DNA of 33,154 nucleotides from JAAEUB01 sp964550345 (GCA_964550345.1 CAZJYZ010000036.1:1-33154); one strand, 5' to 3'. Positions 6,603 to 14,395 are shown, counted from the first letter of the stretch. Numbers and translations are program-made. Notes: generated by a model not told the origin, from the sequence alone.

Positions 6603-8225
6603 ATGGCACGCGGGTTTTTAACCGGAATAGTCTGGGGTTCACTTGTGGGCGGGCTGGGATTGGTCAGCTTGGCTTTGATGTACCCGCAGGAAGAGCAACG
6701 GGTTTCAACCCCACCCGAAGCGGGAACCCAGGCGCCGGCAGCAGCAACCGGAACCGGTGAGGAGACACCAGCGGTGATCGCCCCGGGTTCCGGCACGTTT
6801 GGCGGCGCCAGCGCTCCGGCCGCGCCCAATGCAGTGCCGGCAAATTCGGCTTTGCCTTCATCCACAGGTCCTGCCACGCAACCCTCACCGGATGTCAGGG
6901 CCGGGGATGCGCCGGCAACACTTGCAGACGCGGGAGGGGGCGATGTTCCGACCCTATCCGGCGCGCAACCAGCGCCCGGCATTTCCAGCCTGGCCACAGG
7001 ACCCGCATCCCCTGCAAGCGAGGATCTGCCACAAGCCGGTCAGCAACCGGCCGTGCCAGCTGCGCAAGTTGAGGGCGCTGTGGCTGGGGAACCGCCAACT
7101 GGTGGGCAGGGGCCGGATATTGCAGCCGCCGCGCAGGGTGAAGGTGCAGACCGGGTTCCGGGCGTTGCTTCCGTGACTTCGCCCGCAGGTGAAAATGTAC
7201 CTGCCACAGAAGCACGGCCCGCATCCCCCAATGTTCTGATTATCGGGGCTGAGGCCGGGTCACCGCCTGTGGGCGGGCAAGGGCCAGATGTTGCCGTGGC
7301 GGGGGCAGATAATGTGCCTGATAAGGATGCGCCGGGTCAGGCCTCTGGTGCCAATGCTGAAAATCTACCGCCAACACAGACCCCGCCAGCAGCCCTGCCA
7401 GATGAAGTGGCAGATGCCGGGCAGGCGCAATCTGTTCCCGGAACGCGGGTTGGTCAGATCGGGGATCTGGCCACGAATGTCACTACAAACCGCTTGCCGT
7501 CCATCGGTCAAACGCCCGTTGCGGCCTCAGGCGCCGAGGTAGTCGCTACCATGGTGCCGGCCCTCAGGATCAATGCCCAGAGTTTTGAAAATCCGCAGGA
7601 GCAGCCTGTTATGGCTGTGTTGCTGATAGATACCGGGGCGGCGCGCAACCTGCTGGGGGACCTGAAAAACCTGCCTTTTCCGATCTCGTTTGTGGTAGAC
7701 GGGGCAGCGGCAGATGCAGCCGAGGCCATAGCATTCTACCGGGCTGCCGGTGCTGAAATTGTTCTTTCTGTCCCCTTGCCGCAAGGCGCTACACCAACGG
7801 ATGTCGAGGTGACAATGTCAACCTTCACGCCTTATCTGGATGCAGCCGTTGCGATGATGGCGCCCAAGGATAGTGGTTTCCAGACAATGGGGCCGGCCGC
7901 AACTCAGGTGGCGGTTGTGCTGGACGCCTCGGGCCACGGATTGATCTCGATACCTCAGGGTTTGAACACGGGTCATAAATCTGCACTAAAAGAAGGTGTG
8001 GCCGCTGGGCTGATCTTTCGTGAACTTGATAATGACGGGCAGAGTGGTGCCGTGATCCGACGTTTCATGGATAATGCTGCCTTCAAAGCCCGTCAGAATG
8101 ATGGGGTGATCCTGCTGGGCCCTGCCCGGACCAGCACCATTCAGGCCTTGATTGAGTGGAGCCTGGGCAACAGGGCGAAATCAGTGGCGTTGGCACCGGT
8201 TTCGGTGGTTTTGTCTGGTCAGTAG
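6603..8225 (+). CDS. divergent polysaccharide deacetylase family protein (YibQ/DUF610 type) with long Pro/Ala linker
   Basis: The product is 540 residues. A single N-terminal membrane segment (about 7-26) is followed by roughly 300 residues rich in Ala, Pro, Gly and Glu, then a C-terminal domain from about residue 336 (VMAVLLIDTGAAR) to the end. That domain resembles the divergent polysaccharide deacetylase fold, including strands such as ISFVVDG, EIVLSVPLP and VILLGPART. The linker contains a partial internal repeat: PP(T/V)GGQGPD(I/V)A at about residues 164-174 and 221-231. The anchored domain is probably periplasmic. The usual metal-site motifs of active NodB deacetylases are not evident, so enzymatic activity is doubtful. 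The start at 6603 follows AGGAGG (6591-6596); longer frames toward 6489 overlap trpG. It is divergent from trpGD. Confidence 0.8.
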   Translation: MARGFLTGIVWGSLVGGLGLVSLALMYPQEEQRVSTPPEAGTQAPAAATGTGEETPAVIAPGSGTFGGASAPAAPNAVPANSALPSSTGPATQPSPDVRAGDAPATLADAGGGDVPTLSGAQPAPGISSLATGPASPASEDLPQAGQQPAVPAAQVEGAVAGEPPTGGQGPDIAAAAQGEGADRVPGVASVTSPAGENVPATEARPASPNVLIIGAEAGSPPVGGQGPDVAVAGADNVPDKDAPGQASGANAENLPPTQTPPAALPDEVADAGQAQSVPGTRVGQIGDLATNVTTNRLPSIGQTPVAASGAEVVATMVPALRINAQSFENPQEQPVMAVLLIDTGAARNLLGDLKNLPFPISFVVDGAAADAAEAIAFYRAAGAEIVLSVPLPQGATPTDVEVTMSTFTPYLDAAVAMMAPKDSGFQTMGPAATQVAVVLDASGHGLISIPQGLNTGHKSALKEGVAAGLIFRELDNDGQSGAVIRRFMDNAAFKARQNDGVILLGPARTSTIQALIEWSLGNRAKSVALAPVSVVLSGQ

Positions 8226-8265
8226 GCTCTGAAACTTTTCGGTGGTACCCGCTTGTAAGGATGGA

Positions 8266-8292
8266 TTGGGGGTTTCACCCCCAAACCCCCAA
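8266..8292 (+). terminator. strong hairpin downstream of the YibQ-type gene
   Basis: TTGGGGGTTT (8266-8275) pairs perfectly with AAACCCCCAA (8283-8292) around a CACCCCC loop. An alternative 7-bp pairing uses 8266-8272 with 8278-8284. It starts 40 bases after the stop at 8225 and faces the convergent dctM. No T-run follows; instead the motif GGTATTTAGGCCAAGATGAA starts at once (see the repeat at 8291). Confidence 0.65.
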
Positions 8293-8319
8293 GGTATTTA
8301 GGCCAAGATGAAAGGGGAA
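8291..8319 (+). repeat. copy 1 of a gene-3'-end intergenic element
   Basis: This stretch contains AGGTATTTAGGCCAAGATGAAA followed by GGGGAAC, in part identical to the two - strand copies at 11623 and 31076 (which read AGGATATTTCCGGCAAGAGG then AAAAGGGG). It lies right after the hairpin that ends the + strand YibQ-type gene and has the same orientation as that gene. It is the most divergent of the three copies. Confidence 0.5.
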
Positions 8320-8348
8320 CGGGTTACGATTTCGTTCGGCCTGTTGGG

Positions 8349-9770
8349 TCAGATCAGGCCCGGCAACCACAGGACGATGGCGGGGAAGGCGATCAGTACG
8401 CCTACTGTAACCACATCGGCAATGAAAAACGGGGATGCGCCGCGAAAGACATCCTGAACTTTGATGGGTAGTTTTGAATCCTGACAGACCCCTGCGACCA
8501 CGAAACAATTGAGGCCGATCGGTGGGGTGATCAGGCAAAGCTCGGCCATTTTGACCACGATGATGCCAAACCAGATGGCGCATTCATCCGCTGACATGCC
8601 AAGGGTCGACATTTCGCGGGTCACATCGGGGCCGCCGTTAAGGGCAATAACCGCGGGAAATGTGACTGGTAGGGTCAGGATCAGCATGCCAATGGCGTCC
8701 ATGAACATACCCAACACCACATAGGCACCGAGGATTAACAGCAGGGTGAGCAGGGCCGGCTGTTCCAGCCCACCAATCCAGCCGGCAAAGGCCGAAGGCA
8801 GGTCGGCAAAGCCCAGGAACCGCACATAGATCAAAACGCCCCAGATCATGGTAAAGATCATCGCAGTCAACTTGGCGCTTTCCATCAGGGCAGATTTCAG
8901 TTGCTCCCATTTCATGCCGCGCCACAGCGCCATGATCAGCACGACGAAAGCCCCCAAGGCGCCTGCCTCGGTCGGGGTGGCCCAGCCAAAATAGACCGAA
9001 TAGATGATGATGAAGACCACGAACAGGATCGGGGTGGCGCCGGGCAGGGCCTTGAACCGCTCGCCCCAGCTGTAACCCTTCACAGGGGGGCCAAGGTCCT
9101 TGTTCCACTTGGCCATACCGATGATCAGCCCGGCATAGATCACTGCCGAAACGGCGCCGGGCACAAACCCGGCCAGTAAGAGCTTGCCGACGCTTTGTTC
9201 AACGATGATGGCGTAGATGACCAATATGGCCGAGGGCGGGATCAGGCTGGCCAGCGTGCCGCCAGCAGCCACAACGCCGGCGGCGAAACGTTTATCATAG
9301 CCAAGCTCCAGCATTTCCGGGATGGCGATGCGCGAAAACACTGCCGAGGTTGCGACGCTGGCGCCGGATACGGCGGCAAAACCGGCCGTGGCAAAAACGG
9401 TCGCGACCCCCATTCCGCCGGGCAGCCAGCCAACCCAGCGTTTGGCCACCTCAAACAGCGTGCGCGTCAGGCCCGCGTAATAGGCAAGATATCCGATCAG
9501 GATGAAGGTCGGGATCAGTGAAATGGCATAGGTGGTCGCCTTGGAATGCGGAACTTGACCAGTTAGCTTCATCGCCGTGATCAGGCCTTTGTCAAAGCCT
9601 TGTTTTTGCATGAAAAACAGGCAGAGACCCAAAAAGCCGATAAAGGCTGTGGCGAAGGCAACGCGCACCCCAATCAGGATTAAAACCACCATGAAGCCCG
9701 ACAGCCACAGGCTCAGGGTGAAAATGTCGACGCCCTCGAGCAGCACTTTCATGTCAATCAGGTCATTCAT
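8349..9770 (-). CDS. dctM: TRAP transporter large permease subunit (DctM family)
   Basis: DctM is the ion-coupled channel subunit of tripartite ATP-independent periplasmic (TRAP) importers, in the inner membrane. The 473-residue product has about twelve hydrophobic segments and the family features GVATVFATAGFAAVSGASVATSAVFSRIAIPEM, LIPPSAILVIYAIIVEQSVGKLLLAGFVPG, and WATPTEAGALGAFVVLI; the C-terminal region carries LITPPIGLNCFVVAGV. It is longer than many DctM proteins (about 430), mainly through an extended first cytoplasmic region (FMQKQGFDKGLITAMKLTGQVPHSK). The start overlaps the dctQ stop by 8 bases (ATGAATGA), so it is coupled to dctQ. The substrate is set by DctP and is not certain. 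The gene converges with the YibQ-type gene. Confidence 0.96.
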   Translation of the reverse strand: MNDLIDMKVLLEGVDIFTLSLWLSGFMVVLILIGVRVAFATAFIGFLGLCLFFMQKQGFDKGLITAMKLTGQVPHSKATTYAISLIPTFILIGYLAYYAGLTRTLFEVAKRWVGWLPGGMGVATVFATAGFAAVSGASVATSAVFSRIAIPEMLELGYDKRFAAGVVAAGGTLASLIPPSAILVIYAIIVEQSVGKLLLAGFVPGAVSAVIYAGLIIGMAKWNKDLGPPVKGYSWGERFKALPGATPILFVVFIIIYSVYFGWATPTEAGALGAFVVLIMALWRGMKWEQLKSALMESAKLTAMIFTMIWGVLIYVRFLGFADLPSAFAGWIGGLEQPALLTLLLILGAYVVLGMFMDAIGMLILTLPVTFPAVIALNGGPDVTREMSTLGMSADECAIWFGIIVVKMAELCLITPPIGLNCFVVAGVCQDSKLPIKVQDVFRGASPFFIADVVTVGVLIAFPAIVLWLPGLI

Positions 9771-10395
9771 TGGCGCCCTCGACGGAATGTGCTTCGCGGT
9801 TAGCAGTTTCGGCTGCGGTTTCGATCAAAGGTACCGCCACAGGCGCTTCGGCCCCGGTCAGAAAGGCGCGCCCATAGGCCCAGAGTTGTAAAAACAGCCG
9901 CAGCCAAAGAAGCGCCATAGAAAAGGTCACGATCAGTTTGGCAGGCCACAGGGGCAGGGCGATGTCGATGGAGCTGTCGCGTGAAAACAGCGGCGCATTG
10001 ATGTCAAAAGAGCGGTCGAAATGAAAATAAGTGCCGTAAATCAGCGCGGTGGTCAGGATCAGCATGAACAGGATCGACAGCCACTCCGCCAGCCACAAAC
10101 GACGCCCCTTCAGGGCGCTAAGCAGGATATCCATGCGGATATGGCCACCTTCGCGTTGGGTATAGGCAAGGCCAAGAAAGGCAAAAACGGCCATGAATTG
10201 CTCCGTCCAGTCAACGTAACCGGGCACAGGCGCATTAAAAAATTTCCGTGACAGCACATGCACCACAGCAAGACCGACCAGAGCGAATATGGTGAGGCCC
10301 CCTGCGAGGTTCAGGAAACTTTCAAGGCGAAACAGCGCACGGTCAAAGCGCGACAATTCCGTGCGATCGGACAGGACGGAGGAGGATGTACTCAT
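9763..10395 (-). CDS. dctQ: TRAP transporter small permease subunit (DctQ family)
   Basis: The 210-residue product has the four membrane segments of DctQ, the small inner-membrane partner of DctM: FLNLAGGLTIFALVGLAVVHVLSRKF, then FMAVFAFLGLAYTQREGGHIRMD, then LWLAEWLSILFMLILTTALIYGTYF, and a last one near AKLIVTFSMALLWLRLFLQL. The QREGGHIRMD loop is characteristic. The ATG at 10395 sits one base after the T-rich tail of a strong terminator hairpin and has no visible ribosome-binding site. Translation may therefore depend on readthrough transcripts or on an unusual start. It overlaps dctM by 8 bases. Confidence 0.93.
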   Translation of the reverse strand: MSTSSSVLSDRTELSRFDRALFRLESFLNLAGGLTIFALVGLAVVHVLSRKFFNAPVPGYVDWTEQFMAVFAFLGLAYTQREGGHIRMDILLSALKGRRLWLAEWLSILFMLILTTALIYGTYFHFDRSFDINAPLFSRDSSIDIALPLWPAKLIVTFSMALLWLRLFLQLWAYGRAFLTGAEAPVAVPLIETAAETANREAHSVEGANE

Positions 10396-10396
10396 G

Positions 10397-10431
10397 TCAA
10401 AAATGGCCGCTCCGGTGTGTCCGGAGCGGCC
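10397..10431 (-). terminator. intrinsic terminator/attenuator between dctP and dctQM
   Basis: On the - strand GGCCGCTCCGG (10431-10421) pairs perfectly with CCGGAGCGGCC (10415-10405) around a 5-base ACACA loop, and ATTTTTG follows. The 11-bp GC-rich stem with a T-run is a textbook intrinsic terminator. It begins 6 bases after the dctP stop codon and ends at the dctQ start codon. It probably ends most dctP transcripts and lets a fraction read into dctQM, giving excess binding protein over permease. Confidence 0.85.
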
Positions 10432-10437
10432 TGTCTC

Positions 10438-11445
10438 TTAACGCATGTCAGCCAGTGTGGACATGACAAGGTCATAAAGCTCCTGCGCGGGCAGGCCTTG
10501 TGCGCTCATATCCGCAATCCATGCATCGCGGATAGGGTCAGCGGCTGCGGAACGGAAGGCTGCAAGATCTTCGTCCGAAATGGTGACCTTGGCCACACCT
10601 TTTTCAGCCAAGACGCTTTCCCAGCGGTCCAGAAGCTCGCCGTAATTCGCCAGGTAATGGGCAATCGCCTCATCAACCGAGCTGTCGAGCGCTTCGCGTT
10701 CGGCATCCGAAAGGGCATCGTATGCGTCGGTGTTAACAACAACCGGGCAGTTCACAGTTCCGGGGTTGAGGTTCTCGGTCCACCATGTCGCCAGGTCGAT
10801 GGTGCGGAACGAAAAGTGCGCGTGTTGCGCGAAGGCCACCGTGTCAACAACGCCCGATTCCATGGCATTGTAGGCTTCCGTGGCGGTCACGGATGTGGGT
10901 ACCGCGCCAACAGCAGAGAATGCGTTACCGATACCGCCGGTGGCGCGCACGCGCATGCCGTCGAACGAAGCGAGTGTTGCACGCGGCTCGCCGGTGCCAA
11001 CGATGTTGTATTGTGGCATCGGGCTGGTCATCAGCAGTTTCGCATTCCAGCGTGCAAGATCGGCTTGTACGGCGGGATGGGCGTAAACCGCATGACTCAC
11101 CGCCACTTCCTCTTCCAGTGTATTCACACCCAGAAACGGCAGTTCCAGAACGGTGATCGAGGGGTTTTTGTCGCGGTGGTAACCGGCACAAAACTGCGCC
11201 ATTTCAAAGGCGCCGATGGAAATGCCATCAAGGTTTTCGCGGTTCTTGGACAGGCCACCATAAGAGATGTTCAGGGTGAACTCGCCATTTGTCTTGGCGG
11301 AAATCAGCTCGGCCAGTTTTTCAACATGCTCAGTGAAGGCGCGCCGTTTGCCCCAGACCGATACATTCCATTCCGTGGCCATAGCCTCGGTCGCAAAAGC
11401 GGTGGTAATGGCTATGACCGCCAGCTTTGATGTGATTTTCTTCAT
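10438..11445 (-). CDS. dctP: TRAP transporter substrate-binding protein (DctP family)
   Basis: The 335-residue product is the periplasmic solute receptor of the adjacent DctQM permease. It has a Sec signal peptide with likely cleavage after AMA (MKKITSKLAVIAITTAFATEAMA, then TEWNVSVW). The mature part shows the DctP pattern: a first domain up to SITVLELPFLG, the GMRVRATGG segment whose Arg binds the substrate carboxylate in this family, then TATEAYNAMESGVVD. The substrate is likely a carboxylate, but which one cannot be read. The start at 11445 is chosen because GGGAGGAAA lies 7 bases upstream and the signal peptide begins there; an upstream in-frame ATG at 11469 would add eight residues before it. 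The TRAP genes are ordered P-Q-M. No dedicated regulator is next to them. Confidence 0.95.
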   Translation of the reverse strand: MKKITSKLAVIAITTAFATEAMATEWNVSVWGKRRAFTEHVEKLAELISAKTNGEFTLNISYGGLSKNRENLDGISIGAFEMAQFCAGYHRDKNPSITVLELPFLGVNTLEEEVAVSHAVYAHPAVQADLARWNAKLLMTSPMPQYNIVGTGEPRATLASFDGMRVRATGGIGNAFSAVGAVPTSVTATEAYNAMESGVVDTVAFAQHAHFSFRTIDLATWWTENLNPGTVNCPVVVNTDAYDALSDAEREALDSSVDEAIAHYLANYGELLDRWESVLAEKGVAKVTISDEDLAAFRSAAADPIRDAWIADMSAQGLPAQELYDLVMSTLADMR

Positions 11446-11521
11446 TATTTTTCCTCCCGTGTTTTTCATTGCGCCTGAAGGTAGCGATGCTGGGGCGAAG
11501 GTCCAGAAAAATCGTGCCTAA

Positions 11522-11539
11522 GGGGCAAATACTTGCCCC
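11522..11539. promoter_or_regulatory. inverted repeat in the dctP upstream region
   Basis: GGGGCAA-ATAC-TTGCCCC is a perfect 7+4+7 inverted repeat, 77 bases before the dctP start. A 10-bp palindrome TTGGCGCCAA is at 11571-11580. Either could be an operator for the TRAP operon. On the - strand a T-run (ATTTTT) occurs only about ten bases after the first hairpin, too far for a normal terminator of eno. Confidence 0.35.
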
Positions 11540-11622
11540 GGCTACCTGGACGAGCGGGTATTGTCGCTGCTTGGCGCCAAAACACGAGCGTTTTCGCCAA
11601 ATCAGGCCGCGTAAAACATGAA

Positions 11623-11687
11623 CCCCTTTTCCTCTTGCCGGAAATATCCTCGCCGAAGGTCTCAAATCTCTTTCAACCCGGTCGAAA
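11623..11687 (-). repeat. copy 2 of a gene-3'-end intergenic element
   Basis: The 37 bases at 11623-11659 are identical to 31076-31112, and after a 4-base variable spacer ten more bases (11664-11673 and 31117-31126) are identical. Looser similarity (CCGGG and an A/T-rich edge) continues to about 11687. Read on the - strand it contains AAAGAGATTT, CCTTCGGCGAGGATATTT and GGCAAGAGGAAAAGGGG. It starts about 50 bases after the eno stop codon and has eno's orientation. The 268-base gap 11470-11737 otherwise holds the dctP upstream region. Confidence 0.75.
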
Positions 11688-11737
11688 CCGATCGTCCCCA
11701 ATCAGGCAGAGATTAAGGTTTTCACGGGCGAACACCC

Positions 11738-13012
11738 TTATTTAAGGATAGAACGCCCGGCGTAAATCGCACTTTCGCCCAGCGCTTCTTCAATGCGGAT
11801 CAGTTGGTTGTATTTTGCCAGCCGGTCTGAGCGGGCGAGGGAGCCTGTTTTGATCTGACCGCAATTGGTGGCCACGGCGAGGTCGGCAATGGTGGCGTCC
11901 TCGGTTTCGCCTGAGCGGTGCGACATAACGTTGGTAAATCCGGCGCGGTGGGCCATTTCGACCGCCTGCAGGGTCTCGGAAAGCGTGCCGATCTGGTTGA
12001 CCTTGACCAGCATGGAATTGGCGGATTTCTGGGCAATGCCCTGTGCCAGACGCTCAGGATTGGTGACAAAAAGATCGTCCCCAACCAATTGCACCCGGTC
12101 GCCAAGGGCCGCAGTCAAGGCGGCCCAGCCATCCCAGTCATCTTCGGCCATGCCATCTTCGACACTGAAGATCGGGTAGTCATTCACAAGGGCGGTCAGA
12201 TAGGCGACGTTTTCGTCGCTGGTCAGAGTTTTCTCTTCCCCAGCAAGGACATACTTGCCGCCCTTGAAGTATTCCGTGGCAGCGCAATCGAGCGCCAGCA
12301 TCATGTCCTCGCCCGGTTTGTACCCGGCTTTCTCAATGGATTTCAGGACGAAGTCCAACGCTGCACGGGTCGAGCTGAGATCCGGGGCAAAGCCACCTTC
12401 ATCCCCTATACCGGTAGACAGGCCAGCGGCGGATAATTCCCCTTTGAGAGTATGAAACACCTCTGATCCCATGCGGACCGCTTCGCGAATGTTCTCGGCT
12501 GCAACTGGCACAATCATGAATTCCTGGATATCAATCGGATTGTCAGCATGTTCGCCACCATTGATGATATTCATCATCGGTACTGGTAACACCTTGGCCG
12601 ACGAGCCGCCCACATAACGGTAGAGCGGCAAGGTCGAAAAATCTGCGGCCGCTTTGGCTGCGGCAAGGCTGACCCCAAGGATGGCGTTGGCACCCAGACG
12701 GCCCTTGTTTGGCGTGCCGTCAAGTTCGCACATGGCCGCGTCCAGCGCTTCTTGTTCGGTGGCATCAAATCCGGTCAGGACTTCGGCGATTTCACCGTTC
12801 ACAGCCTCAACCGCCCCCAGCACACCCTTGCCTTTGTAGCGGGCTTTGTCACCGTCGCGCCGCTCAACCGCTTCATGGGCACCGGTGGAGGCCCCCGAAG
12901 GCACAGCAGCGCGCCCCATTGTGCCGTCTTCAAGGATCACGTCGACCTCAACGGTCGGGTTGCCACGGCTGTCAAGAATTTCTCGGGCGAAAATGTCGAT
13001 AATGGTGCTCAT
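11738..13012 (-). CDS. eno: enolase (phosphopyruvate hydratase)
   Basis: Enolase interconverts 2-phosphoglycerate and phosphoenolpyruvate in glycolysis and gluconeogenesis. The 424-residue product starts with MSTIIDIFAREILDSRGNPT and keeps the phosphate loop PSGASTGAHEA, the acid/base GDEGGFAPDL, the Mg2+ ligands in ALDCAATE, FSVEDGMAEDDW and LVGDDLFVTN, the catalytic Lys in LVKVNQIGT, and the signature SHRSGETED. The start at 13012 gives the family N-terminus and is preceded by AGAAGAGG; the frame open to 13045 adds eleven residues not found in enolases. A promoter (13046-13073) and a LacI-like inverted repeat (13080-13093) lie upstream, so it is probably transcribed by itself. The 3' flank carries the repeat at 11623. 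Confidence 0.98.
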   Translation of the reverse strand: MSTIIDIFAREILDSRGNPTVEVDVILEDGTMGRAAVPSGASTGAHEAVERRDGDKARYKGKGVLGAVEAVNGEIAEVLTGFDATEQEALDAAMCELDGTPNKGRLGANAILGVSLAAAKAAADFSTLPLYRYVGGSSAKVLPVPMMNIINGGEHADNPIDIQEFMIVPVAAENIREAVRMGSEVFHTLKGELSAAGLSTGIGDEGGFAPDLSSTRAALDFVLKSIEKAGYKPGEDMMLALDCAATEYFKGGKYVLAGEEKTLTSDENVAYLTALVNDYPIFSVEDGMAEDDWDGWAALTAALGDRVQLVGDDLFVTNPERLAQGIAQKSANSMLVKVNQIGTLSETLQAVEMAHRAGFTNVMSHRSGETEDATIADLAVATNCGQIKTGSLARSDRLAKYNQLIRIEEALGESAIYAGRSILK

Positions 13013-13045
13013 AGGGGCCTCTTCTGGGCTGGAAAACTTGAGCAT

Positions 13046-13073
13046 TTCATATCAGGTCAGGCGCGAATGTAAA
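13046..13073 (-). promoter_or_regulatory. candidate sigma-70 promoter of eno
   Basis: On the - strand TTTACA (13073-13068) and TATGAA (13051-13046) are separated by 16 bases. They match the -35 and -10 consensus at 5/6 and 4/6 positions. The predicted start of transcription is near 13039, giving a leader of about 27 bases before the eno ATG. Confidence 0.5.
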
Positions 13074-13079
13074 CGGGAT

Positions 13080-13093
13080 TGTTAGCGTTAACA
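13080..13093. promoter_or_regulatory. LacI-type operator candidate upstream of eno
   Basis: TGTTAGCGTTAACA is a near-perfect inverted repeat: the half-sites TGTTAGC and TGTTAAC differ at one position, with a central CG step. This architecture is typical of LacI-family operators. It ends 6 bases upstream of the eno -35 box. Rhodobacterales have LacI-type regulators of central carbon metabolism (CceR), and this could be such a site; I recall that regulator's role but cannot verify the motif here. Confidence 0.45.
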
Positions 13094-13097
13094 CATC

Positions 13098-13964
13098 CTA
13101 TTTCCGTTGATGCATGCGGCCCTCGCGGGCAAATATATACAGCCCCGCCAAAACCGTGATGGCGGCGCCCAGCAAGGTCCAGGCATCCGGACGTTCGCCA
13201 AATACGAAATAACCCGCTGCCAGGGCAAACAGGATACGGCTATAGCGAAACGGCGCCACCGCAGAAACCTCGCCCATGCGCATGGCGGCTGTTATGGTCC
13301 AGTAGCCCGCAACGCCAGCCAGCGTTGTCAGTGCTACAATGGCGCTGACAGACAGGCTCATCGGGGTCAGTTTTTCCCCGAATGCCATGAGGATCAGCCC
13401 GGCTATCACCAGCGAGGACATACCGTAGGTGGCCACGCGCAGGGTTGGAATTGTTGTCGGGATAAGGCGGGTGGAAAGATCGCGCATCGACAGGAAAATC
13501 ATCGCGGCCAGAGGCAGCAGCAATTCCGGCTCGAAAACGGCCGAGCCGGGGCGAATGATGATCAGAACACCGCCCAGCCCGACCATAATTGCCAGCCATC
13601 GCCGCCAGCCCACTTTTTCCTTCAGGACAAGGGCTGCCCCAAGGGTGACAACCAGCGGCACACCTTGGAAAATTGCTGCCAGCAGCGACAGATCCACTTT
13701 TGACAAGGCCAGAACCATCAGGGCTGTGCCACCGATTTCACTGACATTACGCCAAATCAGGACCGGGCGCACCACATCCCGGGTAAAAACCCTGTGGCCC
13801 TGTAATCGGGTAAATATGGCAAAAATCACTCCGCCAAACAATCCCAGCGCGATCAGGATCTGCGCTGAGGAAATTGATGCAGTGGCGAGTTTTATGCCCG
13901 TGTCACCGGCGGTGAAGAACACCATCGCTGCGATCATCAGCGCAATGGCGCGTAGGTTGTTCAT
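13098..13964 (-). CDS. EamA/DMT family transporter
   Basis: The 288-residue product has ten predicted membrane helices in two EamA repeats (about 5-135 and 145-280), the hallmark of the drug/metabolite transporter superfamily in the inner membrane. Recognisable parts are GDTGIKLATASIS in helix 1, WRRWLAIMVGLGGVLIIIRPG at the end of the first repeat, and FRYSRILFALAAGYFVFGERPDAWTLLGAAITVLAGLYIFARE at the end of the second. The substrate is unknown; many family members export metabolites or amino acids. It follows the fur gene by 11 bases on the same strand and may be co-transcribed with it. A role in metal homeostasis should not be assumed from that alone. Confidence 0.93.
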   Translation of the reverse strand: MNNLRAIALMIAAMVFFTAGDTGIKLATASISSAQILIALGLFGGVIFAIFTRLQGHRVFTRDVVRPVLIWRNVSEIGGTALMVLALSKVDLSLLAAIFQGVPLVVTLGAALVLKEKVGWRRWLAIMVGLGGVLIIIRPGSAVFEPELLLPLAAMIFLSMRDLSTRLIPTTIPTLRVATYGMSSLVIAGLILMAFGEKLTPMSLSVSAIVALTTLAGVAGYWTITAAMRMGEVSAVAPFRYSRILFALAAGYFVFGERPDAWTLLGAAITVLAGLYIFAREGRMHQRK

Positions 13965-13975
13965 AGGCTTGTCCG

Positions 13976-14395
13976 TTACTCGGTTTTTTTAACCGGCACG
14001 CCGTAAAGTTCCAGCCGGTGGTCCTTCAGGCGATAGCCCAGCTTTTTAGCGATCTTGTCCTGCAGGGCCTCGATTTCGGGATCATAAAACTCGATCACTT
14101 CACCGGAATGCATGTCAATCAGGTGGTCGTGGTGGTCGCGGTCGGCACTTTCGTAACGTGCGCGCCCATCGGCGAATTCATAACGCACCAAAATGCCGGC
14201 TTCCTCAAACAGTTTGACAGTGCGGTAAACCGTTGCGATCGAAATGCCGGGATCGATCTCTGTCACCAATTGGTGCAGAGCTTCGACATCAGGGTGGCTT
14301 TCATGAGCCGTCTCCAACACCGTGGCGATAACCCGGCGCTGGCCGGTCATCCGCAGGCCCTTAGCCTCGCACTTTTTTAGGATGGTTTTTAACAT
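13976..14395 (-). CDS. fur: Fur family transcriptional regulator (Mur-like)
   Basis: The 139-residue product is a metal-responsive repressor. The winged-helix DNA-binding domain (about 1-82) includes GLRMTGQRRVIATVLE and the recognition helix region ISIATVYRTVKLFEEAGI. The dimerisation and metal domain has HHDHLIDMHSGEVIEF (88-103) and ends GYRLKDHRLELYGVP. The sequence pattern matches the alphaproteobacterial Fur group that senses manganese (Mur) rather than Irr, which has a different N-terminus. It lacks the CxxC zinc motif found in many Fur proteins; Cys9 is the only cysteine. Target genes are not in the window. A 12-base repeat CGGTT-TT-AACCG lies 21 bases before the start (14416-14427), which could be an autoregulatory site. 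The Mur assignment is inferred. Confidence 0.92.
   Translation of the reverse strand: MLKTILKKCEAKGLRMTGQRRVIATVLETAHESHPDVEALHQLVTEIDPGISIATVYRTVKLFEEAGILVRYEFADGRARYESADRDHHDHLIDMHSGEVIEFYDPEIEALQDKIAKKLGYRLKDHRLELYGVPVKKTE

Noticed and set aside
10258..11430. 390-codon open frame on + strand
   Set aside because: Antisense to dctP and the dctP-dctQ terminator; product is Gly/Arg/His-rich with no domain, as expected for a shadow frame in GC-rich DNA.
11446..11600. sigma-54 promoter for the TRAP operon
   Set aside because: I looked for a TGGCAC-N5-TTGC pattern upstream of dctP. Only partial matches near TTGGCGCCAA exist, without the correct GC element spacing.
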